64,000 nt of DNA, from contig JBBHKE010000586.1 of assembly GCA_037447655.1 (NCBI GenBank), forward strand, positions 107,178 to 171,177. The letters are read 5' to 3'. Position 1 is the first letter of the stretch. Every line of letters starts with the position of its first letter. The notes under the pieces are model-generated. The model had not been told where the DNA came from, ran no database searches, and was given only the letters and a program-made list of their open reading frames with translations. Source of the stretch: Zygnema cylindricum. Lineage: Eukaryota > Streptophyta > Zygnematophyceae > Zygnematales > Zygnemataceae. Shown in pieces: positions 47,925 through 57,344 of the stretch. The translations under genes and the position numbers were made by a program.

Positions 47925-48577
47925 GGGTAACCTTCCATCAGGCGAAAAGTGGGGTTGTTTACTGAAGAAAGTATCTTTCTGTACTAGACCGTAGTTTTTT
48001 TTTTTTTTTTACAAAAGATGTTTACTAACGAGTCTCCTCCTATTGTCCTAAGGAGGACACTTTGCGCTTACTGGACGCGTGTATTGGTCCACTTGTAAAA
48101 TCAGAGTCGATCCATGACGGACTTGAAGCTATAAGCTTACATGTGGCAAATGGCGTGTACCGTCTGACATCATAGCCACCCTGTTCGACGACAAAATCTT
48201 GGTTGTAGGACATAATACAGCGATAATACATGAATGTACAAAATGGTACATTGGACATTTGAACAAATTTTCATTTTGCAACGGTTTTCGTGGCCGTTGG
48301 AACAACGACAAATACAAGAACGTTCAGATTGTACATTAGCGTGACGCTACCATTTTAATCGGCGTCCGCTCGTACAGATACGCAGTTGAGATTTTGTACT
48401 TTTCAAAACTTTCATTATTCCCGGCCGGCTCAACAGGATCTTACGTGGTACCAATCGCAATCAAACACGTAAGAATTTTTTGATTCACTGGCACGACCTG
48501 ATGGAAAAGTATTACAAATATTACTGCCGGTAAACGTGATCGTACAATTACTGGGAACGCCTGATGGAAGGTTACCC
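47925..48577. mobile_element. PIF/Harbinger-like miniature element N2
   Basis: A 653-bp element with TIR GGGTAACCTTCCATCAGG and its inverse, flanked by TAA (47922-47924, 48578-48580). Its left TAA is the right TAA of N1, so one element inserted into the target duplication of the other. Confidence 0.82.
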
Positions 48578-48952
48578 TAAAATATAATAGCCCGTAGAGT
48601 TATAGCCGTACGATTACAGAATTCCCGGATGGAACGCCGCCTTTACATCTCTTGGTCCACCCGTCTGCCGAAACTGACCTAAACACGGATATTGGCAACC
48701 GACAAGACCGTACAAAAGTGTGACAATCTGCTCATCAAAGACAACCGCAAACGGCTTCGAAAGTTTCGGCCAAGGCGTCACACTAAATATGTTGAAGAAA
48801 AGACTCAATCGGAACATAAAGCCTTATGCTACGCTGTCGTATATATATATTAGCTTTTGTGACAGCGTAACAGTGGGACGCTTATCTTTTAGCTCGGGAC
48901 AAAAACCTGTACGTTCCGATAGAATTAGCAGGAAATCGTTAACAGTACAGTA

Positions 48953-49398
48953 CACCGCCAATCGCTATTAGAGTAAATAACGCTAATTCGGTGCCCTTTT
49001 TTCAAAAAAAAAAACCTGAAATACAATTCATAATTCTATTTTTTCCATTATTCTAATTAGGGTTTTTTTTCAATTAGCGTTAATAATGGAAGTACGCTGC
49101 GATGGAAATAGTATGGCGTATGGACATGGTATCTCCGTACGAAATGGTACTTTTTGAATTACAAAGGCATAAAAAGACACTTAACATTATTGCGCACACA
49201 TGTGAATGTGCACTGGAAGAAAGAGACGTAAACTCGTCAACAAAAATCACGTTCTCATATGTTCGTCCGTCGACCGTGTGAACAGCGCGACTGCGTACGA
49301 ATTGTCAGATTTTGAATGGGTACACATATTACTGTAGACATCGAAAGGGCGGGTATTTATTATTCAGGACAACCCAAATTACAGTTAGGGATTAATTA

Positions 49399-49438
<40 letters not shown>

Positions 49439-49526
49439 TTTTTTTTTTTAAATCCCGATTAGTGTTAATAACACTAATTTTATTTCTATGCTATTTATTC
49501 CTTTACTCTAATAGCGATTGGCGGTG
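48953..49526. mobile_element. Mariner-like miniature element M2
   Basis: A 574-bp element with TIR CACCGCCAATCGCTATTAG and its inverse, flanked by TA on both sides. It is related to M1 by its termini. It contains an AT microsatellite (about 49398-49438). Non-coding. Confidence 0.85.
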
Positions 49527-49528
49527 TA

Positions 49529-50221
49529 CGTTCCGAACTTCCAACGTAGATTCCCCGACAAATGTTTTTTAATCGATAATAGTATAATACCCACAAGTGA
49601 TACAAAATTACGGCTACCAAATGTCGTCAAAAATTTCGGCCAACGCTACTCCGCATTCCTGAAACCGATTTTTTCGGAAAAAACAACTTTGCTCTTTAAC
49701 GTGAAATCCGATAGACCCTTAGATTTCTTTGACGACAAATATCCTTTGGAGCTTTGTAGCTTGTCTTGATCTGTTCCAGATTTCTGTCTGCACTGTTTAT
49801 TTGCGAAAATCGACAGTTAACACGCGATAAAGTACTTTCTAGTACGGTGACCTCCATTTATCTGTCATGTGATTGGCAAATGAGTACCAGTCACGACGGC
49901 TACGTACAGAAAAAGGCCAAAAGCAAATTTTGTTGACTTGTGCTGACTACATTTTCGTTGGCAGAAGACAGACTGTCGTCGCAAGTTTGTCAGTGGGGCA
50001 GACATGATTCTTCAAACGTTTTGGTACCCTGCAGCTGACGTGGTTAGACTCTGTTGCACGACGTCAGCTGGAATCTCAAATCTCACTGCTACGTGCTTCA
50101 GCGTTGCCAGCACGACGTGGCTCTCTCAATGCCGTCCAATTCGACTATAAAATCTACATTATCCCCTAGCAACGGCACGCTGACAACTCTGCAGTAATCG
50201 AAAATAGTTCTCCGGTGCTGT
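49529..50221. other. No supported gene
   Basis: Intergenic DNA with short open frames only. I see no domain or repeat boundary. Confidence 0.45.
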
Positions 50222-50451
50222 ACACCGCTTATCACTCTATGTGCTCGTGTGTTTTCGGCCACTTAAAACATGTTTTCTGCGTTCACACTTGTCGGATTGT
50301 ATTAATCCACGGTTGTAATTGATAGGCAAGATTCTCAATTTCTCACCTTCAGGTTGGCGGTCTCCAATCAGAAATTGGAATGGTGTGCATGGAGAAAATA
50401 TGTCGCAAGTGGCGAAAGAAACATCCATACTAATTGTGATTTTTCTCCTTA

Positions 50452-50913
50452 GGCCGGTTTCACACGTTGGAAAAACATTTTTTATTATTGCTTTAGCTGT
50501 TCACAAGCAGAACTGCATAAATTGCGGATTTATAATTTATGTAATCGCGCCACGTGTATATAAAAAAGACTTCCCAGTTCCCACAATGTAATGACACGTT
50601 TCTATCAGATGACATGGACAACAGAGTGGCTCAAAGTAGTCGGATTTTCATCGGGGCATTAATGGATTTGTGGTAGGACTCACTTCCGATTGGACCGACA
50701 AATGGACTCGCCTCGCATTCAATCGACGAGAAGAAGTCGAAAAAAGTAATGTCGGTAGTGATACGTTTGACGGGCCGGGGAATTTTGGCCGACAATATGG
50801 AAAACAGGCACCGGCTTTTTACTTGACGAAAACGGCAGTACGGTGAGCTGTCTTTCACGCGTGCGAAAATGTCGCGCTCGTGAAAACTGTTTTCCCAACG
50901 TGTGAAACCGCCC
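50452..50913. mobile_element. PIF/Harbinger-like miniature element H1
   Basis: A 462-bp element with TIR GGCCGGTTTCACACGTTGG and inverse CCAACGTGTGAAACCGCCC (one mismatch), flanked by TTA (50449-50451, 50914-50916). Non-coding. Confidence 0.82.
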
Positions 50914-51283
50914 TTAAATGGAAATGAACGTACGTTCCTATACCGTTAGGAGAAAACACTTTTCACGATAAAGATTTCTGCTCCGCTCAAGGGTTTACGG
51001 CAGCAAGTACAATTGGGTACAAATTCCAACAACTCTGTTACAAACGGACGTCAAATAATATTCCCTTGCATTTGGCTCCCGAAAACAGATCTCACGATAA
51101 ACTAAAATAAAACACTAATAAACAAGCAAGTGCACCCGTGACATAATAATAGTCGTTTCCAGCGCAAGCGGGCACTCAACTGTACCCCATTAATGAAAGA
51201 AAGCGTGAACAAAGTATAGCGCCAATCACCACTAGAGCTACTCTACTTTCAAGCACTTGTCCTTTTACCCAATATCATAAATC

Positions 51284-51849
51284 ACCAGAGTTCAAAAGTA
51301 GGCGTTTTTATGGTAGGCGTTTGGTAGGCGCACAAAACTTGGCACAAAACTCGCGCAGATGAGGCATACTGTATGTGTGTGCGTTGTGCACACCCCTGTA
51401 CAAACGTACGAATATGACGTATCATCAATGTACAGCGCACGCCGCAGGACGAAATTTTTTAGCGAACTGACACGGCGTAGGATGACATTCCGCGGGAAAA
51501 AGATCCCGGAAAATAAAAAACGCGGACGTATGTCCTATCGTAAGTTGTGTTATGGCTTTTCATGTGATCTTCTTAGATCGCTACTTTGATCATCGACCGT
51601 TCGATCGTCCAAATCTAACGGTTTAAATAAAAAATACCTCAAAACTCACGAAAAAATAATTTTTTGTCCGAATGTTTTTCAAAATTTAGACATGACGTTT
51701 AATTCCCTATCGATCGATGTGCAACTCAACCCCGTTCCTATTTTATTTCATTTTGCGGCCAATACAATATGGGTCTTAAGGGCATATTGTATGTTTTGCG
51801 TACAATAGGCATACTGTATGGGTGTACGTTCACCTACTTTTGAACTATG
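51284..51849 (-). mobile_element. hAT-like miniature element, copy 3
   Basis: A 566-bp element in the opposite orientation to copies 1 and 2. The left end is CAGAGTTCAAAAGTAGG and the right end is the inverse of CATAGTTCAAAAGTAGG. The perfect 8-bp TSD is TAAATCAC (51276-51283, 51850-51857). Inner sequence such as 'gatcttcttagatcgctac' is shared with copy 1. The 76-codon open frame inside is incidental. Confidence 0.87.
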
Positions 51850-52001
51850 TAAATCACCGTTATCAACTATAAACAACACTAAAACTATTATAGCCCAAAA
51901 TTCCTCATAAAAACCACACTGAATTAAGTATATTTTCCAAAAGCATGAAGGATAAATGAGGTCTACTGAGCTCTTTCTGGTAGATTCGTACAAATAAAAG
52001 G

Positions 52002-52892
52002 TGAAATTCTGTGGTCTCCATTGACCCACAGAATGAGCAGCCTATGTAAAGCCTCTAGGATAATATTTGCCCCTTCTACTTTCCCGCTGAATACGCGCCG
52101 CCCAGGCACACAAATATTCTGACCACTCTCACCCTTGTGAGGACAAGACTCCCCTGAGTCAAACGCAAAAAGAATCACTGAATTTGCTCACCCGAGCAGT
52201 AAGTTATGGCTGGTCAAAGATGACCTTTATAGTTACAAGCTCTCTTAGAGAGAGAGGTACCTAAATATTACTAAGTCTCGGTCTGCCTACTCACGACTAC
52301 CTACTATTAAACCCTAGTCCAATAGGAACACTATAAAGTACAAGAAGGTACAATGGGCGATGTACTTATTGTACAACTATTGTACGACAAGGTCTACAAG
52401 GTGACACCTGTCATATCGGAAGCCATGGTTCCTCCTCCCATCTTCTCCGGTATCAAATAATGTGGCGCCACGTGGCACCGCGTGACGCTATATCCGTATG
52501 CCGCCGAAAAGCTCACTTCGCGTGGCGGCTTTAATGCCGGCCGTCCGATCAAAACATATTTTACACGGTTCAGATTCGCGTACATGCAGAAATTGCTCAT
52601 TTTGGTTAGTCTGCTGTTAATTAGCTGTTTCGTTAATGTTTATATATTTATGAAACCCGTCACGTGTATCGTTTCGTAACGCCTTAATGGCTAAGGCGTT
52701 AGGCTATAAATGGTCTAGAGGTCACAGGTTCAAATCTAGACCTAGGCATCATTTTATCCAAAATACCCTTATCTGCGAAAACTGCCACTTTCTAAATATG
52801 GCGGCAGCCATGGCGCGCCTTTGATCCTCACTCTCTTTCTTTAAAACAAAACTAAAATAGGGAAGTGAACTATTAATTACCTCTTTTCAACA
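52002..52892 (-). repeat. Copia E 3' LTR
   Basis: 891 bp, TG to CA on the minus strand, starting TGTTGAAAAGAGG. It includes the TATA-like CTATAAAGG and an antisense tRNA-like segment (52677-52748). The LTR-encoded ATG here points into flanking DNA. Confidence 0.95.
52677..52748 (+). other. tRNA-like segment in copia E 3' LTR, antisense
   Basis: It contains a D-arm-like GCC-TTAATGGCTAA-GGC with an A-box-like TGGCTAAGGCG, and a B-box-like GGTTCAAATCT at tRNA-like spacing. The anticodon and acceptor stems do not fold cleanly, so a working tRNA is unlikely. It is duplicated at 58000-58071 in the 5' LTR. Confidence 0.5.
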
Positions 52893-52905
52893 CTCCCCTT
52901 AATTC

Positions 52906-53535
52906 CTAGTCACTTTTCAATTTTAATCCACAGTTTTCTCTGCAATAAATCAATTTAGGGGAAGGCACTGCTTTTGTCATCATGTCTGCAATCATTTCTC
53001 TATCAGTTTTATGAACCAGTTTAATAATTTTATTTTCTACCTTCTCTCTGACAAAGCTTAGTCTAATATCCATATGCTTAGCTTTGAAGTGATGTTTCGG
53101 ATTAGCTGCAATAGAGATAGCAGCTTGATTATCACAAAAAACATTTTGAGTTCCAGACTTCATGAACCCAAGTTCTTCAAGAAGGGATTTAACCCACATT
53201 AATTCTTTGGTGGCAGCACAGGAAGCCATGTATTCAGCCTCCATAGTGGACTGAGCAACTACTTTTTGTTGCTTGCTACTCCAACAACATGCACCGGATC
53301 CAATTTGCAACACATATCCAGTCGTACACCTCCTTAAAGGCACATCTCCATAACTGGCATCACTCCAAGTGGTGATGTCAGTGTGCTCCCCTCCCAAATG
53401 CAACCATAATTCCCTTGTCCCCACCAGATACCTCATCACCCTTTTGGCAGCCTCCCAATCTCTCTTTCTTGGTTCATTTAGATTTCTACTAAGGACACCT
53501 ACAGCTGCAGCTATATCCGGACGGGTACAGTTCAT
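52906..53535 (-). CDS. Copia E RNase H (separate frame)
   Basis: A 209-codon frame starting at the conserved M-N-C-T-R-P-D segment. It carries S-D-A-S, M-E-A-E-Y and C-D-N-Q-A-A (the D-E-D catalytic set), H-H-F-K-A-K-H-M-D and a stop at 52906 six bases before the purine tract. In a complete element this is the C-terminal domain of the polyprotein. Here it is one frame away from the upstream reverse transcriptase (see the gag-pol entry). The start codon is internal and probably not used for initiation. Confidence 0.88.
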   Translation of the reverse strand: MNCTRPDIAAAVGVLSRNLNEPRKRDWEAAKRVMRYLVGTRELWLHLGGEHTDITTWSDASYGDVPLRRCTTGYVLQIGSGACCWSSKQQKVVAQSTMEAEYMASCAATKELMWVKSLLEELGFMKSGTQNVFCDNQAAISIAANPKHHFKAKHMDIRLSFVREKVENKIIKLVHKTDREMIADMMTKAVPSPKLIYCRENCGLKLKSD

Positions 53536-53552
53536 AAAATAAATTAAACTGC

Positions 53553-56500
53553 CTACAATCTGCCGATAAGGGATATTTTTTCCATAAATTTTCTTTCTAT
53601 CTCGTCCATCTCATCATTAATGATGAATATTCCTCCCTCTTCACTCCCCTCACTCACTTTCTTCAAATCCATGGGAGTAGTACATCCGTTTGCTTTCTCC
53701 ATTTGAAATTTTTCTAGCATATTACCGATTGCTTCTTTTTGAGTGAGTCTTATAATTCTATTCCCTCTATCTCTCTCCATCTGAATTCCCAAAATGTACT
53801 TTGCTTCGCCAAGATCTTTCATATCAAAACTGCTTCTAAGATCCCGTTTTAGTTTGTTAATTTTATCTAAGGACTTGCTTAAGACCAACAAATCATCCAC
53901 ATAAATAGCAATAAATATCACTCCATTCTCATCCTCAAATAAATATATAGAGTGATCTGAACTAATTCTGATATACCCCAAACCGGTCAGAAATTCGTCG
54001 AGCTTTATATTCCACTGTCGCGGGGCTTGCTTAAGCCCATAGAGTGATTTTATCAGTTTGCAAACTTTGTTTTCTTCCCCACTTTCCACGAATCCTTCCG
54101 GTTGCCTCATGTAAATTTCTTCTTCCAACTCTCCGTGCAAAAAGGCAGTTTTAATATCCATCTGGTGGATTTCCATATCCTCCGCTGCGGCTATACTTAA
54201 AAGGATTCTAACAGAAGGAAATCTGACTACAGGTGCAAAGGTTTCTTCGTAGTCTATCCCCTCTTTCTGTGTATAACCTTTTGCAACTAACCTAGCTTTG
54301 TACCTCTCAATGGTATTATCCGGGTTTAATTTAAGTTTAAACACCCACTTACATCCGATCGGTTTTCGGTCCGGTGGACAATCTACCAACTCCCATGTAT
54401 TGGCTTCCATGATAGAGGCCATTTCTTCATTTATAGCTGTGATCCACCGGCTACTTTCTGGAGTGTTTATGGCCTCTAAGTATGTTTGAGGTTCATCTGG
54501 GTGAGACATCTTTGTGAGTTGGTTATTTACTTGTCTTTCTTGAAGTCGTTTACTACTTCTTCTTCCCCCTTCAAAATCGGACGCTGGTATGGAAGGCATT
54601 CTTGGGTTTCGTTTTGGGAAATTTTCAGCTTCCCTATCTTCCAATTCCGGTGTCTCATCAAGTTCCTCATCGGTTTCCACTTCGTATTGTGGCGTTGCCT
54701 CGGATGTTGTCCTTTCCTCCTTCTCCTTTGGTAGATCTGCAGATTTTTCTTTTTCTCCCTCTTCCTTCTCTTCATTTTCAAAGTCAAAGTCAGAAAACTG
54801 ATCCGTTTCAAATCTGATTTTGACTTCCTTATTATATTTGAATGGATCAATGGACTTCTCTTCATTCATCACCACTATGTGTTTTACCAAAATTATATCT
54901 CTCTTTTTCAAGTCATACACTCGGTATCCTTTTGTGCTCTCATCATATCCTACAAGATATCCTGGTTTCCCTCTTCCCTCTAACTTCCATTTAGTCTTAT
55001 CGGAATCCAAACTGTAGACTTGACTTCCGAACACTCTCAAACTAGACAAATCAGGCTTTCTTCCTGTCCACCTCTCATACGGAGTTTCCTCCTTATTTGC
55101 TGAAGTTAGGACTCTATTTTTGATGAAATTAGCATAGTTCATAGACTCAGCCCAAAACTGCAGCCCTATCCTCTTATCACTTAACATACTTCTGGACATA
55201 TCTCCTAAAGTTCTATTCACTCTTTCTGCTACCCCATTTTGTTCCGGATTATAGGGAACAGTTTTCTCATGATGAATTCCTTCTTCTTTAAGATATTCTT
55301 CAAAATCCCTTGAGGTGTATTCTTTCCCATTATCACTTCTTATCTCTTTTATTGAGGTTTCATGTAGCTTTTCACTCCATACTTTATACTCTTTGAAACA
55401 TCTTAATACCTCTGACTTATGTCTGAGAAAGTATACCTTCGTGTATCTAGACCAATCATCTGTGATAGTTAACATCCATCTTTTCCCCCCATGTGAGGCA
55501 TACCTAGCAGGTCCCCAAACATCAGTGTGAACTAGATCTAATACTTTCTCTCTCCTAAATGTGGTTGCCTTTGGAAATGGAAGTCTATGAATCTTCCCTT
55601 GGGCACATCCACTACAATCATCAAAGGTCTCATCATCTTCAAAAGTAATACCCTCCACTATTCCATTTTTCTTCATTTTCTTTAATCTATCTAGATGCAC
55701 ATGCCCCAACCTTTTATGCCAAAGCATCATCTCACTTGCACACGAGTAGAGAACACTCTTTTCATTGCAAAGTACAATTCTGAACATTCCTTGACTGCCC
55801 TTCTCAGCTATGAAATAAACCTCATTATCAAAGCTTGCTGTGAAGATTCCTTTCCTAGTTCCTGTTTCAAACTCCTTTTCATCTAGGACAGCTGTTGAGA
55901 CTAGGTTCTTGCTAAGTTGTGGAATGTAAAGAACGTCTGAGAGTGTTACAATTGAGGCCTTTCCATCAACTAGAACCTTCAAGTCAACAGTTCCAACAAG
56001 ACTTGTGGTTTCTACTCTACCATCTCCGTACTCTATCTCAACTATTGGGATCTTTCTCAGTTTAGTGAACCACCGCTTATCTTTGCACATATGCATTGAA
56101 GCCCCTGAGTCTATGATCCACCCATCCTCGGGTGGATCCCTCTTACCTCCGAAAGCACACTTTTGTCTCCGTGGAATGTCGACATGCTTTTCAGTGTTTT
56201 TCGGATTAAGGAGAAGCTCCTCAAGCTCCTCTTCAGGTTCAGTTTTTCCTTCCACTTCCTCATCAAGAACTTGAGTCAGGAAAGCCTTTTTCTTTCCTCC
56301 GTCCTTTGAAGTTCCTTGACCATCTTTCAGTCGAAGATCTGCAAGTCTGACACAATCTGCCATATAGTGTCCCGGTTTCTTGCAGAAGTGACATAATCCT
56401 CCTCGAGAAGTTCCTCTCCCCTGTCTATCAAATCTGCCACCTCCTTGTCCTCTTCCACCAAAGTTTCGATAAGGATCTTTCCCTCTCTCCTCATCACGCT

Positions 56501-57344
56501 TCCGCCAATCAGCTCCTGCAGACAATGCTTGAACACTTGGACTCCCTCTCCTAAGCTCTATGGTGCTTTCTTTCACTAAAATCATTCCCACAGTGTCATC
56601 CCAATTCCAATTGCTATCTCCTATGTCCTGCAATCGGTTAATGATATTCTCATACTCTTCAGGTAGTTTCATCATTAATGTGTTCACTCTTTGTCTCTCA
56701 GACCATGAGTTACCTGCACTCTCTAACTCTCCAAACAATGCTCCTAAATCATTGCAATAATTATCCATACTTCCTCCCTTATAAGTATAAGCTGCAATCT
56801 TATTTTCTGCCAACTGTTGCTGCTGCAATGATCCACTCTTATATTTGTTAACTAGTGATATCCAAATCTGAGATGAAGATTTGACATGCATAAGGGGAAT
56901 GGCAATGCCCTTTGCTACACTTTTAAGAATTAAGAGCTTAGCAACCTTGTCTTTGTAGTTCCACTTTTCATACTCTGATCTTTCGGTCTGAACCCTTGTC
57001 GTTGTTGCTGGTGGTGCTGCTGCCGGTATCGCCTTCGGCAATGGTGTTACTTGAGTTGCAACTCTTTCCTTTTCTCCTTCCATGACAATCTCTTCTCCTT
57101 CCTCATCTTCATCCTCGGTGATGGTGGCAGCTGTTCTACCAACTGTAGAGGCGGAGGTGCCAGAAAAACGTGTCCCTCCAAACCCAGGTGGAGGTGGGCA
57201 TCGAATTTGTCCAGACACTATGCCCCATAAATGCTTCTCAAATAGTTCTCCCTCCATCATCATTTCCCAATAAAGAAAGTCTGATCCATCAAATATGGGC
57301 ACCCTAGAGGGTGGGCCCATAACCTGAAATTCTGTGGTCTCCAT
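53553..57344 (-). CDS. Copia E gag-protease-integrase-reverse transcriptase polyprotein
   Basis: 1,263 codons starting at the ATG in the last 20 bp of the 5' LTR and reading through the primer-binding site. Domains by residue: gag about 1-300; CCHC knuckle C318, C321, H326, C331; protease D412 in D-S-G-A-S; integrase zinc finger H543/H548 and C577/C580; integrase core D608, D671, E707 (D,D35E); acidic linker about 850-910; reverse transcriptase about 960-1240 with D1063 and Y-V-D-D at 1148-1151. It ends early because the frame is one base short near a six-A run (about 53577-53582, plus-strand T run). RNase H continues in the neighbouring frame. All catalytic residues are present. Confidence 0.95.
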   Translation of the reverse strand: METTEFQVMGPPSRVPIFDGSDFLYWEMMMEGELFEKHLWGIVSGQIRCPPPPGFGGTRFSGTSASTVGRTAATITEDEDEEGEEIVMEGEKERVATQVTPLPKAIPAAAPPATTTRVQTERSEYEKWNYKDKVAKLLILKSVAKGIAIPLMHVKSSSQIWISLVNKYKSGSLQQQQLAENKIAAYTYKGGSMDNYCNDLGALFGELESAGNSWSERQRVNTLMMKLPEEYENIINRLQDIGDSNWNWDDTVGMILVKESTIELRRGSPSVQALSAGADWRKRDEERGKDPYRNFGGRGQGGGRFDRQGRGTSRGGLCHFCKKPGHYMADCVRLADLRLKDGQGTSKDGGKKKAFLTQVLDEEVEGKTEPEEELEELLLNPKNTEKHVDIPRRQKCAFGGKRDPPEDGWIIDSGASMHMCKDKRWFTKLRKIPIVEIEYGDGRVETTSLVGTVDLKVLVDGKASIVTLSDVLYIPQLSKNLVSTAVLDEKEFETGTRKGIFTASFDNEVYFIAEKGSQGMFRIVLCNEKSVLYSCASEMMLWHKRLGHVHLDRLKKMKKNGIVEGITFEDDETFDDCSGCAQGKIHRLPFPKATTFRREKVLDLVHTDVWGPARYASHGGKRWMLTITDDWSRYTKVYFLRHKSEVLRCFKEYKVWSEKLHETSIKEIRSDNGKEYTSRDFEEYLKEEGIHHEKTVPYNPEQNGVAERVNRTLGDMSRSMLSDKRIGLQFWAESMNYANFIKNRVLTSANKEETPYERWTGRKPDLSSLRVFGSQVYSLDSDKTKWKLEGRGKPGYLVGYDESTKGYRVYDLKKRDIILVKHIVVMNEEKSIDPFKYNKEVKIRFETDQFSDFDFENEEKEEGEKEKSADLPKEKEERTTSEATPQYEVETDEELDETPELEDREAENFPKRNPRMPSIPASDFEGGRRSSKRLQERQVNNQLTKMSHPDEPQTYLEAINTPESSRWITAINEEMASIMEANTWELVDCPPDRKPIGCKWVFKLKLNPDNTIERYKARLVAKGYTQKEGIDYEETFAPVVRFPSVRILLSIAAAEDMEIHQMDIKTAFLHGELEEEIYMRQPEGFVESGEENKVCKLIKSLYGLKQAPRQWNIKLDEFLTGLGYIRISSDHSIYLFEDENGVIFIAIYVDDLLVLSKSLDKINKLKRDLRSSFDMKDLGEAKYILGIQMERDRGNRIIRLTQKEAIGNMLEKFQMEKANGCTTPMDLKKVSEGSEEGGIFIINDEMDEIERKFMEKISLIGRL
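57310..57324 (-). other. Primer-binding site of copia E, half tRNA-iMet type
   Basis: On the minus strand it reads GGTTATGGGCCCACC, directly after the 5' LTR end. This is complementary to the anticodon arm GGTGGGCCCATAACC of plant initiator tRNA-Met as I recall it, rather than to the tRNA 3' end. Drosophila copia is known to use an initiator tRNA fragment in this way. Identical sites are at 2735-2749, 7753-7767 and 20032-20046. Confidence 0.8.

Larger units (their letters stand above)
46552..48641. mobile_element. PIF/Harbinger-like element O with two nested elements
   Basis: The left end GGTGGCGCTCCATC and right end GATGGAACGCCGCC are imperfect inverted repeats. The target duplication is not preserved (TAA left, TTT right). 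It contains a 75-bp direct duplication (46652-46727 and 46735-46811) and hosts N1 and N2. Confidence 0.55.

Noticed and set aside
51359-51589. 76-codon frame
   Set aside because: It is located entirely inside hAT-like copy 3, whose other copies do not keep it open.
53570-53590. Programmed -1 frameshift for RNase H expression
   Set aside because: The A run is not in the X-XXY-YYZ register, and copia C has no such run. A simple one-base loss is more likely.
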